Both the position numbers and the translations under genes were made by a program. From Blastomyces gilchristii SLH14081 (taxonomy: Eukaryota; Ascomycota; Eurotiomycetes; Onygenales; Ajellomycetaceae): 64,000 nucleotides of DNA. Where the stretch lies: the NCBI RefSeq assembly GCF_000003855.2, contig NW_003101682.1:5478190-5542189 (forward strand), read 5' to 3'. Below are positions 1 to 13,445 of this stretch, in pieces; within the stretch, counting starts at the first letter, position 1, and every line of letters starts with the position of its first letter. The notes beneath the pieces were generated by a model that was not told the DNA's origin, searched no databases, and was given only the letters and a program-made list of their open reading frames with translations.

Positions 1-3000
1 TCTGTTCTGAGACACTGCTATGTAATAGAAAGTATTAGATTGATTATAGAGTATCTGACAGAGAAACACTTCTCTTATAACATTTATTTCTGACTTCAAC
101 ATCAAGATTCTAGAAGCAGATGATCAATCTTAAGAGAATTGAATGAAGATTAGCATGCTCAAGAAGACATTAACTTTCAAACTCTTACAGACTCTTATAA
201 GTGTAGATGAAGACCAGACTTATGAAGACTTCTACGCATAGCTCTGAACAATGAATGACTGTCTTATCAAGCTCAAGAATATACAGAACAGTGATAGAAG
301 ATATTACATCTCAGTAACTTATACACTCACACTGAGGAATAACAATGATGTAGATGTCATGAATTGAGTAGACTTGAATATCTATACATAAGCAAGAGTC
401 TTCACTGTCTGAACAGGCTTCTGAGTCTCTGAGATCACTTCTGAAGAAGCTGCTGATCAATGTTAATATAAAGTATACATCAACTGTAACTGATCAGAAC
501 ACATTGCTTTCAACTACTGATTGATCTATGTGTCTTCATACTTAAGAGAAAGATCAGTGTCTTCTTATTCAAAGAATGAATCAGTATCTGTTCATGTCAA
601 TCACATTATATTAGAGAAAGATTTCAAAGGTAACTATGAAAATACTCTGATGAAACAGAGAAAAGATTAACTTCTATTCAAATTTACAAACAGAAGCTTG
701 AAGAGGTCAGATGATAATAATTTAAAGAGAAGATGATAATGAATGTGATTCTTGTATCTACTGTGATTGATAACATGTATAATATGAAAGCTATAATAGA
801 CAGTAATCTATACTACTATGCAATGATAAAATCTTCAGTTGTAAGATATTATAATCTTCAGTGTATTTCTTTATCAAAACCTTAACTTCTTACAGAATTT
901 AATGATTTAAAAGATATTTCTATCTGTTATATAATGAAGCTGATCATAGATGTGAGAGAACATCAATATGAAGATATCTATGTATATAAAGTTGATAATC
1001 TTGATTATAATCTTATATTAGAACTTATCTGACTATCTAAATAAGGCATCTTATTAAACACTTGAAACAGAAGCTTGATATTCTCTAATAATGATAGAAT
1101 TCACAAAGATGACATTCATAAGACTATTGATCTGACACAGATCTCTGTCAATACCTATAAAATACTTAGAAAAAGAAGTTACTGAAAGAATTACTGATAG
1201 CAGAATTATATATTAATTTATTTCATCAGTCTGATTAATATCACAAAGACTCTAGAAAAATTATTTTATATTATAATAACAGATTCTCATATAAAACTCT
1301 CTTAATAATATTATGAATATCTAGATATCTTCTGATAAGATAATATTATAAACATATCTCTCTTATAAGATCTCAGAGTAAATCACAGTATTAAGTTAGA
1401 GAAAAAGAATGATAAAAACTCTGAACTGTCATGAGACTCTCTTTATAATATATTCTGAGATAAACTTCTTCTCCTTCAAAAGACACTTAATAATCTGTTA
1501 AATAAAGAATTCATATATATTAGTAACTCTTTCACTGCAGTCTCTATTCTCTTTGCAAAGAAATCAGATGAAGAACTCTGATTCTATGTGAACTATTAAG
1601 ATCTGAACAGATTGACAAAGAAAGATTGATATCTCTTATCTCTCATCAATGAAACTCTAGCACAGATCAGATAAGCTCAATAATTTATAAAACTAGATAT
1701 TATCACTGTGTTTCATAAGATTTATATTATCAAAGAAGATGAATGACTTACAGCATTCTGAACATGTTATAATCTCTTTGAATGAATAGTCACACTCTTT
1801 GAACTGATCAACACTCTCAGTACATTTCAGAAGTATATTAACTGAGTACTCTGAGATTTTCTTCATAAGTTTGCATCTGCTTATCTAGATAATATTCTCA
1901 TCTTTATCAATGAATTCAGAAAAGAATATTAAGAGTATGTGTGAAAGATATTATAACAGCTATAAAAAGCAGAACTACTGATAGATATTAATAAGTGTGA
2001 TTTTGAAGTCAAGAGTATCAAGTATCTGAGTTTTATTATAGAAGCTAGTAAGAGAATTTAAATGAATTCTGAGAAAGTCTCTGTTATTCTTGAATGAGAA
2101 GCTCTGTATACTGTGAAAGATGTATAAAGCTTCATCAGATTTACTAACTTCTATCAGTGATTTATATGAAACTTCTCAGATATCATGAGATTACTTACAG
2201 ATCTCACTAAGACAGACTCAGTATTTTAATAATCAGTGAATACTGAAGCTGTATTTACACAGATAAAGAAGATATTCATTAATATCTCTCTACTAAGAAT
2301 ATTTGATTCTGATTATAAGACAGTTATTGAAGCTGATTTCTCTGACTATATAACAGAAGAAGTAATATTATAATATAATAATAAAGATGTTCTATAATTA
2401 TATATCTTTATATCTAAGAAACTGAGTCTCACTGAATATAATTATGAGATCTATGATAAGAAACTTCTCACAATTATACACTGTTTAAAAGAATAGAACT
2501 CTGAACTCTGAAATGTCTCTGAATTTAAGATAGTTATAAATTATAAGAATCTCAAATACTTCACAACTATCTATAAACTCACTGAATGATAGATACAATA
2601 ATCTGAGTTCTTAAATTACTTTCATTTTACAATACACTATCATTCTGATAGTCAGAACTTGATGATAGATGCTCTCTCATGATAAGAGTAAGATATATCA
2701 TCTGATGTAATAGATACTCACTGAATGAACTGAGAGCACTGACTCTTGAATCTGAAGATACTAGTTAATCAAGATGAAACAGTTCATGACACTATATATA
2801 CTTCTTTAGTTAGAACTATCATTGATATCTTCACTTTCTCTACACTGAATGAACTGTAATATACAGCAGCTCAGATGAATGAACTTCTTCAGACTCTTAC
2901 TAAAGCAGTATATTAAGAAGCACTCTGATTTCTCTCAGAACTATGTATAAGAACTGATATCTTAGAATATTCAATCAATGATAATAATACTCTACAATTC

Positions 3001-4631
3001 TGTGAATGACACTGAGTCTCTTACTTCAAATTCTTACACACTCAGATAATACAAGAGATGTATAATTCATATATAATCAGTCATTCAGACTGTGAATAAC
3101 TGTATAGAATGATCTTCTGAGAGTTCTACTGATCTGAGATATTAAACAGTATCAGATGCTTTGTCTGAAACTGTAATCACTGTTCTTCTATTATCTCATG
3201 AAAGAACTGTAGAAAAGATCTATTGAAATCACTTAATATTTCTGATAGAATCTGATAAGATGTAGTAATTCACTTCACTGTCAATCTATCTAAGAGTAAA
3301 GATTGTAGAAATATTCTGATCATCATGAATTGACTGAGTAAAGATATAATATTGAAATCTTACAATAAGATGAATACTGAACAAGTCACTGAAGCTTTTC
3401 TATGAAGCCTGTTCTATTAAATGTATGAATTACTGAGATCTATAGTATTAAATCAGAGCTGTTAATTTGTAAGCACTCTCTGAACAAGAATCTGTCAAGT
3501 TCTTAAGATTATATGCTGTCTATCAACTGTCTATCACTCTGAGACTGATGATGTATCAGAATGAATAATTTAGACTGTGAAGAATTATCTCTGTAAGTTC
3601 TATAATCACTTAGACAATGATTGACATGATCTTCTTCTACACACAGAGATCACTATCAATAATTAAGATGCTGTTTCAACAGATATAAGCCTGTTCTTTC
3701 TTACACACAGATATTATATAAAGGTGTTAAATCTTCTAAAGATTACACAGTTCACATCAGACCTCTGCAGTCTGATTCAGATCACTGATAATATAGTAAT
3801 GAAGCTCTGAGATGCCTGTGATTAAGCAGAGATCTTCATGACAACTGTAAAACAAGATTAAGAGAATCAAATCAATATTCACTGAGATCTCACTAAACAA
3901 TATAAGATAGAAGATCTGATATGATTGAATCTTAAGAATATACAAATCACATGTTCATCTCATACACTAGATTACTATCATATCAAGTATAAAGTGATAG
4001 AAGTTCTAGATAGTCATAACTACTGTCTTGACACATTATCAGAAATTCATGATGTATTTCACACAAGCTCACTTCACTGTGTTATCATTAATCTGTTTTC
4101 TTCTCAACTGACTTCTGACTGACAGTCACCAGGCATCATAGAAGAAGATAATGAGCTTGAGTGAGAGATTGAGAATATTCTTGATAAGAGACTTCATAAC
4201 TGCAGTCAGTAATATCTTATGAAATGAGTCAGCTACAATCAATCAATCTGAACTCTGAGTTTCACATTATCTGAAACAGCAGCTCTTGACTGATGAGAAC
4301 TGCTTCTGAAAGAGAGGACTAATGTGACAGGCTGTATCTGATTAATTATATAGACTATTTTATTACACTTCACAGATTTCAATCACTTCATTCTTGAATG
4401 TGTATGCTCTGATTCTCAGTCATTCTTGATCACTGATTCTCAGCTGCTATGAACGCGTGTATATTCTTCTGCCCCGAAGCTTCACCGCGTACATCATCAC
4501 ATACATGTATAAATATTTATCTTGATCACTGATTCTCACACTTTCTCTTTCTTTCCTTCTCTAACATTTTTATCTTTGTTATATAAGACCTATCAATATT
4601 ATACCGATCTATTGAGCGTAGGCCTCTTACA
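1..4631 (+). mobile_element. Gypsy A copy 1: decayed chromodomain LTR retrotransposon (5' end outside window)
   Basis: The conceptual translation is full of stops but the Ty3/Gypsy order is readable. An aspartic protease-like segment lies at about 722-1035. RT lies at about 1490-2060 with a YLDDI-type core near 1890. RNase H lies at about 2300-2590, with an EADFSDY motif near 2330. Integrase lies at about 3090-4120 and a chromodomain at about 4141-4290 (EIENIL, KWVSYNQ). This order and the chromodomain place it with the chromoviruses. Many in-frame TGA codons sit where Trp is expected, so they are mutated TGG. CC, GG and CG are nearly absent while CT, TC, CA and TG are common, which is RIP-like mutation. 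It is not functional. The copy lines up with 5996-10839 from base 326 onward and ends with the 3' LTR at 4323-4631. Gag and the 5' LTR are expected left of the window. Confidence 0.85.
4323..4631 (+). repeat. 3' LTR of Gypsy A copy 1
   Basis: About 309 bp, starting TGTGACAGGC just after a purine-rich stretch (GAAAGAGAGGAC, a likely polypurine tract) and ending CCTCTTACA. It matches 10510-10839. A patch near 4450-4495 still has CpG and CC sites (GAACGCG, GCCCCGAAG, CACCGCG) that are mutated in the other copy. Confidence 0.75.
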
Positions 4632-5995
4632 CAGTGATTCTCTGTTTTTATATTATAAAGATAAGTTATTCTGATTTCTTTGTTCTCTCTTTTCTCTTCT
4701 TCTTCAATTCATCACTAAGTTCAAGCTGATATGAAAACTATTAAAACACTCTTAGAAACTCTCAAATTAAAAAGTATAGACTAATTAAATTTTAAATGCA
4801 GAAGAATTAAATTATATTTAATATTACTAATTATTCATCTCTTCTTAATAAAATCATAGTCACATCTTTCCCTTCTTCTTCTCAAATGAAATATGACCTG
4901 TGAAAAGTGAGTATCATATCAGATTATAATAATCAATACAGCCTCAGTATACAGAGCTGTATACATGCAGTGTGTGCTGAACTGAGAGACTGTATGAGTT
5001 GCAAATCAGTGTCAGCATCTCAGAGAGAGCTGTACAGCATGAAAAAGCTGTAACTCTCAGTTACATATACAGAGAGTGAATTGTCACAGTAAGTGTATAT
5101 ACATTGCATGAAAGTAATGCTTTTTGATAACACTGAGTCTCTGATAATATGAAAATAGAGTCTCTCTGTGAGATCTGTTTTTATCAGAAGTCAGAGAATC
5201 TTATATTTCTTAAGATTATCTTCACATATCTTGTCTGTGAAATTGATAAGAGAAATCATTAATTTTAATATTCTGTTCTTGATATTATTCAAGTGACAGC
5301 AGAGTTCACCCTGATCACACTTTTTAAGTATATATTTTCTAAATATTCATATTTATATAGATATATACTGATTATTTATTAGATGATGTTAAGATAATGA
5401 CTTATCATAACTGTGTTACTCTCACTGTGAGAGATACACAGTTAATAATAAATATTGTAAAGACTCTGAGAAGTAAGTATTTTGAGAGTGCTGCAGCTCT
5501 GTGATCTTGATTTTTTTTATTTTTATTTTTATTTTTCTTTCTCTTTTTTTTTTCATTCTGATTTTTTCTTGTTTTTGTTTTGTTTTTTGTTTTTTGTTTT
5601 TTTTTTATATTTTATATTTTTTTCATAATTAAAATTATATGAATTATAATCTGTGTTCAGAAAACTAATAATATTTAATAACACTCTTTATTGAATTTTC
5701 AACAAATGAGCACTATGTTATAATATTATGTAAGTGAGAAGTGATTTCATAGTTTCATTTGATGTCATTCTCAATAATGAGATCAGAATGAAAATGTGAC
5801 TAAGAATTCAAACATATTCTTCATTCAGAACTAGATTTTTATTTGAAAAGTGAATCTGAGATCTTTAATATTTGAAATAACATGATTCAGAATCAATGTG
5901 ATGAACATAAACTATGATTAGAAGTAATACTTTTAAACAACATAATAACTGTAAAGTTTGATTCTGATCTCAGACACAGTCACATAGTCAGTCTA
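4632..5995 (-). mobile_element. hAT-like element, partial copy (left copy of an inverted pair)
   Basis: This is an AT-rich noncoding segment whose reverse complement matches 55655-57545. Its right end (about 5945-5995, ending CAGTCTA) is the inverse of the terminal sequence of the 505-bp MITEs (TAGACTGAC...GTGTCTGAGA), so it belongs to the same terminal-repeat group. The interior differs from the MITEs and holds a T-rich run (about 5510-5610). No coding region is visible. The other end is missing: it stops at the Gypsy A copy 1 LTR. I infer that Gypsy A copy 1 inserted into this element. Confidence 0.6.
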
Positions 5996-8753
5996 CTCAC
6001 ACTGAAGAACAGTAATGATGCAGATATCATGAACTGAATAGATTCAAATGCCTATGTATAAGCAAGAGTTTTCACTGTTTGAACAGGTTTCTGAGTCTCT
6101 GAAATCACTTCTGAAGAAGTCACTGATTAATATCAATGTGAAGTGTGTATCAACTGTAATTGATCAGAACACATTGCTTTCAACTACTGATCAGTCTACA
6201 TGTCTTCTTACTTGAAGAATGAATCAGTGCCTGTCTGTATCAACCACATTGCAGTGAAGAAAGATTTGAAAGATAACTATGAGAATGTCTCAGTAAAACA
6301 GGAAAAACATTAGCTTCTATTCAAATTTGCAAACAGAAGCTTGAAGAGATCAGATGACAATGATTTGAAGAGAAAATGACAATGAATGTGATTATTGTTT
6401 CTACTGTGATTGATAACATGTATAATATGAAAGTTATGATAGACAGCAGTCTATGTTACTATACAATGATAAAATCTTCAGTTGTAAGATATTATAACCT
6501 TCAGTGTATCTCTTTATCAAAACCTCAACTCCTTGCAGAATTTGATGATTTGAAAGATGTTTGTACTTGTTATATAGTGAAATTAAACATAGATGTGAGA
6601 GAACATCAACATGAAAATACCTATGCATATGAAGTTGATAATCTCAATTATAATCTTATATTAGAACTTGTCTGATTATCTGAACAAGACATCTTACTGA
6701 ATGCTTAAAACAGAAGCTTGATATTCTCTAATAATAATAGAATTTATAAAGATAATATTCATAAGACTATGAATCTTACACAGATCTCTGTCAACACTTA
6801 TGAAATACTCTGAAAAAGAAGTCATTATTAAAATCACTGATAGAGTTATCAACAAGTTCACTGACAGTAGAATTATATGTCAATCTATTTCATCAGTCTG
6901 ACTGATATTAAAAAGGCCTTAGAAAAGTGATCTTATACTATAATAACAGATTCTCACACAAAACTCTCTCAATAATATCATAAATATCTAGATGTTTTCT
7001 GATAAGATAATATTATGAATATATCTTCTTTATAAGACTCAGAAGTAAATCACAGTATCAAGTTAGAAAAGAAGAATGATAAGAATCTCAAGTCACTGTG
7101 AGACTCTCTTTATAATATATCTCAAGATGAACTTTTTCTTCTTTAGAAGACACTCAATGATCTGTTGAATAAGAAATTCATACATGTTAACAAGCCTTCA
7201 CTGCAGCTTCTATTCTCTTTATAAAGAAATCAGATGAAGAACTTTAATTCTGTGTGAACTATCATGATCTGAACAGATTGATAAAGAAAGATTGTTATTT
7301 CTTATCTCTCATCAATGAAACCCTAGTACATATCAGATAAGCTCAATAATTTACAAAGCTAGATATTATCACTGTATTTTATAAGATTTATATTACTGAA
7401 GAAGATGAATAACTTACAGCATTCTGAACATATTATAATCTTTTTGAATGAATAGTCACATTCTTTGAACTGACTAATGCTCTCAGTACATTTCAGAAGT
7501 ATATCAACTGAGCACTCTGAGATTTTCTTAATAAGTTTATATCTGCTTATCTAGATGACATTCTCATCTTCACTGATGAATTCAGAAAAGAATATCAAGA
7601 GTATATATAAAGAGTATTATAATAACTACAAGAAGCAGAACTATCAATTGATATTAATAAGTGTGATTTTGAAGTTAAAAGTACTAAATACTTAGATTTC
7701 ATCATAGAAGCTGATAAGAAGATTCAAATGAATTCTGAGAAGATCTCTGTCATTCTTGAATGAGAAGCTTCATATACTGTAAAAGATGTATAAAGCTTCA
7801 TTGAATTTACCCACTTCTATCAGTGATTTATACAAAACTTCTCAGATATTACAAGATCACTTACAGAACTCACTAAGAAGAACTTAGTATTTCAATGATT
7901 AGTAGATACTGAAGCTGCATTTATACAGATAAAGAAGAAATTCATTAATATCTCTCTGCTGATAATATTTGATTCTGATTATGAGACAGTTATTGAAGCT
8001 GATTTCTCTGACTATGTGACAGAAGAAGTGATATTATAATATAATAATAAAGATGTTCTATAATCATATGTTTTCATATTTAAGAAACTGAGTTCTGCTG
8101 AATGTAATCATGAGACCTATGATAAGAAACTTCTTGCAATTGTATACTATTTAGAAGAATGAAACTCTGAACTCTGAAGTATCTTCAAATTTGAGATAGT
8201 CACAGATTATAAGAATCTCAAATACTTTATAACTATCTGTAAACTCACTGAATAATAGATGTAATGATCTGAGTTCTTAAGCTGCTTTTATTTTACAATA
8301 CACTATCATTCTGACAGTCAGAACTTGATCATAGATGCTCTCTCATAACAAGAGTAAGATATACTATCTGATGTAATAGATACTCACTGAATGAACTGAG
8401 AGCACTGACTCTTGAATCTGAAGATACTAGTTGATCAGAATGAAACAGCTCACAGCACTATATATACTTCTCTGATTAGAACTGTCACTGATATCTCAAC
8501 TTCTCTTAAATCTACATTAGATGAGCTATGACATACAGCAGCTTAAACTGATAAACTTCTCTAAACACTTATTAAAACAGTATGATAAGAAGCACTCTGA
8601 TTTCTTTCAGAATTATGTGTAAGAACTGACATCTCAGAATATTTAATCAATAATAATAACACTCTATAATTCTGTGAATAATGCTGAGTCTCTCACTCTG
8701 AACTCTTATGCACTCAGATAATACAAGAGATACATGATTTATATATAACTGAT

Positions 8754-9259
8754 TAGACTGACCGTGTGACCGTGTCTGGAACCAGGACCGGATTTTTTGA
8801 TAGTCTCATTACCAAATCGACTGATCCCATTACACAGTTTTAACATTAGATAGTAGTCTTATACTGTCTCAGTGAGACTTACTGTCTACTCTTGTCACAT
8901 TTTTCAAATGAGACCATGATTTCCACTTCTCAATTTAAATTATTTTTATTGCTTTAAATGACTTTAAATCTCATTTGAGTGTTACTAAAAAGTGTTACTT
9001 TTTAAAAAATTAAAAATAGTCTAAAAAAAACCTTAAAATGTCTAAAAATAGTAACTTTATGCCAAGAATGAAACTAAATGAGACCAAATGGAACCACTTT
9101 CTCATTTTTTTCAAGTCATGGTTCCATTTTAAGATCTGATATATAGTCACTTTACATGTTTTTTTAATAGCCAGTCCCAGCGTGATTCACACCAAGAAAT
9201 GTATGAGACCAGACCAAATGAGATCAAATGTGAAATTCATAGTCCCAGCGGCCAGTCTA
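8754..9259 (+). mobile_element. hAT-type MITE, copy 1 (506 bp)
   Basis: Begins TAGACTGACCG and ends CGGCCAGTCTA, which are terminal inverted repeats. It is flanked by a perfect 8-bp duplication, TAACTGAT, at 8746-8753 and 9260-9267. The matching place in Gypsy A copy 1 (about 3070-3090) is empty, which confirms both ends. It has no coding capacity. Confidence 0.92.
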
Positions 9260-10509
9260 TAACTGATTATTCAGACTGTGAACAACTGTATAGAATGATC
9301 TCTCAAGAGTTCTATTAATCTGAGATATTAAACAGCATCAGATGTTTTGTCTGAAACTACAATCACTGTTCTTTCATTATCTTATAAAAGAACTGTAGAA
9401 AAGATCTACTGAAATCACTCAATATTTCTGATAGAATCTGATGAGATATAGTAATTAACTTCACTATTAATCTATCTAAGAGTAAGAATTGTAGAAACAT
9501 TCTGATCATTATTAACTGACTAAGTAAAGATATAATATTGAAATCTTGTAATAAGATGAATACTGAACAAGTCACTGAAGCCTTCTTACAGAGTTCATTC
9601 TATCAGATATATGAGTTACTGAGATCAATAGTATCAGATCAGAGTCATTAATTTATGAGTACTCTCTGAACAAGAATCTGTTAAGTTCTCAAGATTATAT
9701 GCTATCTGTCAACTGTCTATCACTTCAAGACTGATAATGTATCAGAATAGATAATTCTGACTGTAAAGAACTATCTCTGTAAGTTCTGTAATCACTTATA
9801 AGATGATTGATATGATCTGCTGCTACACACAGAGATCACTATCAATAGATGAGATACTGTTTTAACAGGTATAAGTCTGTTCTTTCTTACACACAGTTAT
9901 TACATGAAGGTATTGAATCTTCTAGAGATCATACAGTTCACATCAGATTCTCACAGTTCAATTCAGATCACTGATAATATAGTAATAATGCTCTGAAATG
10001 TCTGTAATTGAGCAGAGATCTTCATGACAACTGTAAAACAAGATTAAGAGAATCAAATCAATGTTCACTGAGATTCTGCTGAATAATATAAGATAGAAGA
10101 TCTGATATAATTGAATCTTAAGAATATATGAATCACATGTTCATCTCATACACTAGATTATCATCACATCAGGTATAAAGTGATAGAAGTTCTAGATAGT
10201 TATAACTATTATCTTAACACATCATCAGAGATTCATGATGTATTTCATACAAGCTTGCTTCACTATGCTGTCACTGATCTGTTCTTCTCTCAACTGACTT
10301 CTGACTGACAGTCATCAGACATTATAGAAGAAGATAATGAGCTTGAGTGAGAGATTGAGAATATTCTCAATGAGAGATCTCATGACTGCAGCTAATAATA
10401 TCTTATGAAATGAGTCAGCTATAATCAACTGATCTGAACTCTGAGTTTCATGTTATCTAAAACAGCAGCTCTTGACTGATGAGAACTGCTTCTGAAAGAA
10501 GAGAGCTAA

Positions 10510-10839
10510 TGTAATAAGCTGTGCCTGATCAATTATATAGACTATTCTGTTACACTTCATAGATTCTTTCACTTCACTCTATAGATTCTTTCACTTCACT
10601 TCTGAATATATACACTCTGATTCTCAGTCATTCTTAATCGCCGATTCTCGGCTGTCATGAACATGTATAGATTCTTCCATCTCAAAGCTTCACTGCATAC
10701 ATCATCACATACATGTATAAATATCCGCTTTGATTGCTGATTTCTACACTTTCTCTTTCTTTCCTTCTCTAACATTTTTCTCTTTGTTATATAAGATCTA
10801 TCAATATTATACTGATCTATTCAGCGTAGACCTCTTACA
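10510..10839 (+). repeat. 3' LTR of Gypsy A copy 2
   Basis: About 330 bp, starting TGTAATAAGC and ending CCTCTTACA. It is longer than the copy 1 LTR because of a roughly 21-bp tandem duplication near 10558-10600 (ATAGATTCTTTCACTTCACT twice). CpG sites survive near 10639-10655 that are mutated in copy 1. Confidence 0.75.
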
Positions 10840-13445
10840 GAGAGTTTATAGATTGATTCTCAGAAGAGTTTCTATTCTTCTATTAAATCTATTACTAGAT
10901 TCTTCTTATAGTAAGAAGAAAGCTCAGCTGTCTTTACTGAGCTGAATATCTCTGTGAGATCTCAGTATTTCTCTGATATTTAAAGCTCAGTTTTCATAAT
11001 CATGAAGTTCTCAGATATTTATAAAGTTATTATATAGATAAGCTTGTCTTCTCTAATTAACTTTACAGCATTAACTGATTCTATCTTTATAAGTAAGTCT
11101 ATTGACACTGATTGAAAGTATAAATCTGACTCATAGACAGCTATATGCAGATTATATCTTTAAAGTTATATAAGTCTTAAGTACATATTATCTGTAATAT
11201 CTGTAATAATCACAGTTTTTATAAATCTTCTTCAGATTCTGAAGAGATCTTGTAATTCAAAGATAACTTTTATAAGTCTCTCAGTTGTCAGGTCTGAGTT
11301 CTTACATTCTACTTATTATAAGAGCAGATTCTCAGTTTTCATTACTCAGCTCATTCACTCTGTGAGCTTTAGAGATACTATAGTGATCTGAGATTCTGAG
11401 TCTACTAATACTTTTCATACTTATAAGACAGTAGTACTGTGATGTAATCTCTCTCTGTAAGTAAGCATTTTCATCAGAGAAGTAACAGATTCAGATATCA
11501 GTTTTAAAACTCTTAAGAAGACTGTTGCTGACTCTGTCTATGACTTTCTAAATTTCTATTTTAATTTATCTGAACAGTTTGTATGAAGATATTCTGATTT
11601 AGAATAGATAAAGTAGAGACTTTTTTTCTTAATCTCTCTGTTATATACTCTATTTATAGAAGCTTATAAAGCTCTCTCTCTCTACTCAGTAGTCAGATAT
11701 GAATCTCTCTATATTTTATTATCTTTCTCTGATAAATCTGTTCTCTGTTATTCTAGTTCTTGCAGAGTCAGTTGATAGTCTACTCTTCACAGATTTATAA
11801 CTCTCAGAGTGATTTATAAGTAATAAATAAGAGTTATCAGTTTCTTCAGAGTTAAGAGTTTAGAGTCTTACTCAATAAGCTTATTCTACATATCTTTATT
11901 CAGTCTCTTTATAAATATTATTATTCAAGTCTTATTTCAGAGCTCTGTTTTCACAGATCTTAATTCATATCATAATTTCATAAAGTGCTGTGAGTAGTCT
12001 TTATCAGATTTCTTATCTTTTTTTCTAATATTGATGATTATAGCTCAGATATTCTCTATTCAGCTTATAAAGTTTCTTAACTTATTCTCTAGATAAATCT
12101 TAAGAACAGATTAGTAAAATCTCTTATAATTATTCTCTAGATAATTCAGTCAGTTCTTGACTTCAGTATAGTAGAGATCTGTTATTATATAAATAATAGC
12201 TTCTTTATCTTTCATATTACACAGCTGAGCTTGTGAGTTAATTTTAAATATAAAGTTGTAAAAGCTTTTATAGATTGTGATTCAGTAAGTGATCTTAAGT
12301 AATTATAACTTAAGAAAGTTTCTTTTCAGTTCATAAGTATCTCTGAAGATCATGTCTAGAGACTCAGTTCAAGAATGTTTACAGACAGTAAGCATTTCTT
12401 ATAGAAAAATAACTTGATTTTATAGAAGATGCTCAAGAATGTTCTTCACTGAGATTAATTTATTTATGAGTTTGAAGAATTTCTCTATCACAGATATAGA
12501 GAATAATATTCTGTAAGTAATTAATAAGTTCTCTGAGACTTCTTTTACAGAGATTATTCATAATTCAGATAACTGCTTCTAAGTGTCTATAGTAGAGTTT
12601 ACAGAAATTAAAGTATATGAGTTTCTAGTTCTTTCAGTTATAATAGACAGTTGCTGACTAACTGAGCTTGAAATGTAAGAATAAGAGCTCACAGATGATT
12701 ATTTAGATGTTTACAGCTTGACATAATATATACTGTTAACTACTAGAAGTATTCACAGTAGAAAGATAAAATATAGAGATTAAATGTATAATAGTATTCA
12801 AGCTGAGTTATAAATAGACTGACTGTGTAACTGTGTCTGAGATCAGAACTAGATTTTTTAATAGTTTTATTATTAATTTAACTGATCTCATTACACAGTT
12901 TTAACATTAAATAGTAGTTTTATACTGTCTCAGTAAGACTTACTGTCTACTCTTATCACATTTTTCAAATAAGATCATGATTTTCACTTCTTAATTTAAA
13001 TTATTTTTATTGCTTTAAATGACTTTAAATCTCATTTAAGTGTTATTAAAAAGTGTTACTTTTTAAAAAATTAAAAATAGTCTAAAAAAAACCTTAAAAT
13101 GTCTAAAAATAGTAACTTTATATCAAGAATAAGACTAAATGAGATTAAATAAGATTACTTTCTTATTTTTTTCAAGTCATGATTTCATTTTAAGATCTGA
13201 TATATAGTTACTTTGCATGTTTTTTTAATGACTAGTCCCAGCGGGATTCATGCCAAGAAATGTATGAGACCAGATCAAATGAAATCAAACATGAAATTCA
13301 TGGTCCCGGCGGCCAGTCTAGTTATGAATAGTATTCGCGAACTTCAGTCTATATAGTTGTGTGTAGTCAAGGGCCGCTAACCCTATTAATTACATGAGAG
13401 ATAGGAATAGAGGTAAAGAATTCGCGAGGAGCGGGATTTCTTACA
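10840..13445 (-). mobile_element. Gypsy B, 5' part only (LTR plus gag region), with nested MITE
   Basis: The reverse complement of this block follows 58738-60832, which is the 5' end of the Gypsy B element at the right of the window. It starts (on the minus strand) at 13445 with TGTAAGAAATCCCGC, an LTR-like TG start, and runs to 10840, where it meets the end of the Gypsy A copy 2 LTR. Removing the 506-bp MITE and its 8-bp duplication leaves almost exactly the length of the right-hand counterpart. No open gag frame remains. I infer that Gypsy A copy 2 inserted into it, so the rest should lie left of the window. Confidence 0.72.
12815..13320 (+). mobile_element. hAT-type MITE, copy 2 (506 bp)
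   Basis: Same family as 8754-9259. It is flanked by GTTATAAA at 12807-12814 and GTTATGAA at 13321-13328, an 8-bp duplication differing by one transition. The matching place in the right-hand Gypsy B copy (about 58855-58868) is empty. It sits inside the Gypsy B LTR. Confidence 0.9.

Larger units (their letters stand above)
5996..10839 (+). mobile_element. Gypsy A copy 2: decayed chromodomain LTR retrotransposon with a nested MITE
   Basis: Second copy of the 1-4631 family, collinear from base 326 of that copy. The protease segment at 6370-6680 is still open (IDSS near the catalytic Asp position, where D-S/T-G is usual). RT lies at about 7130-7730 with YLDDILIF near 7550. RNase H lies at about 7970-8250, integrase at about 9270-10290 and the chromodomain at about 10330-10480 (EIENIL then DWWELLL). 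Stops throughout make it dead. Integrase is split by the MITE at 8754-9259. The 3' LTR is 10510-10839. The first 325 bases matching copy 1 are missing because the hAT-like element abuts here. Confidence 0.85.

Noticed and set aside
1..10839. In-frame TGA at Trp positions suggested a mitochondrial code or mitochondrial DNA insertion.
   Set aside because: TAA and TAG also replace Gln and other codons, the proteins are chromodomain Gypsy polyproteins, and the CC/CG loss explains TGG to TGA.
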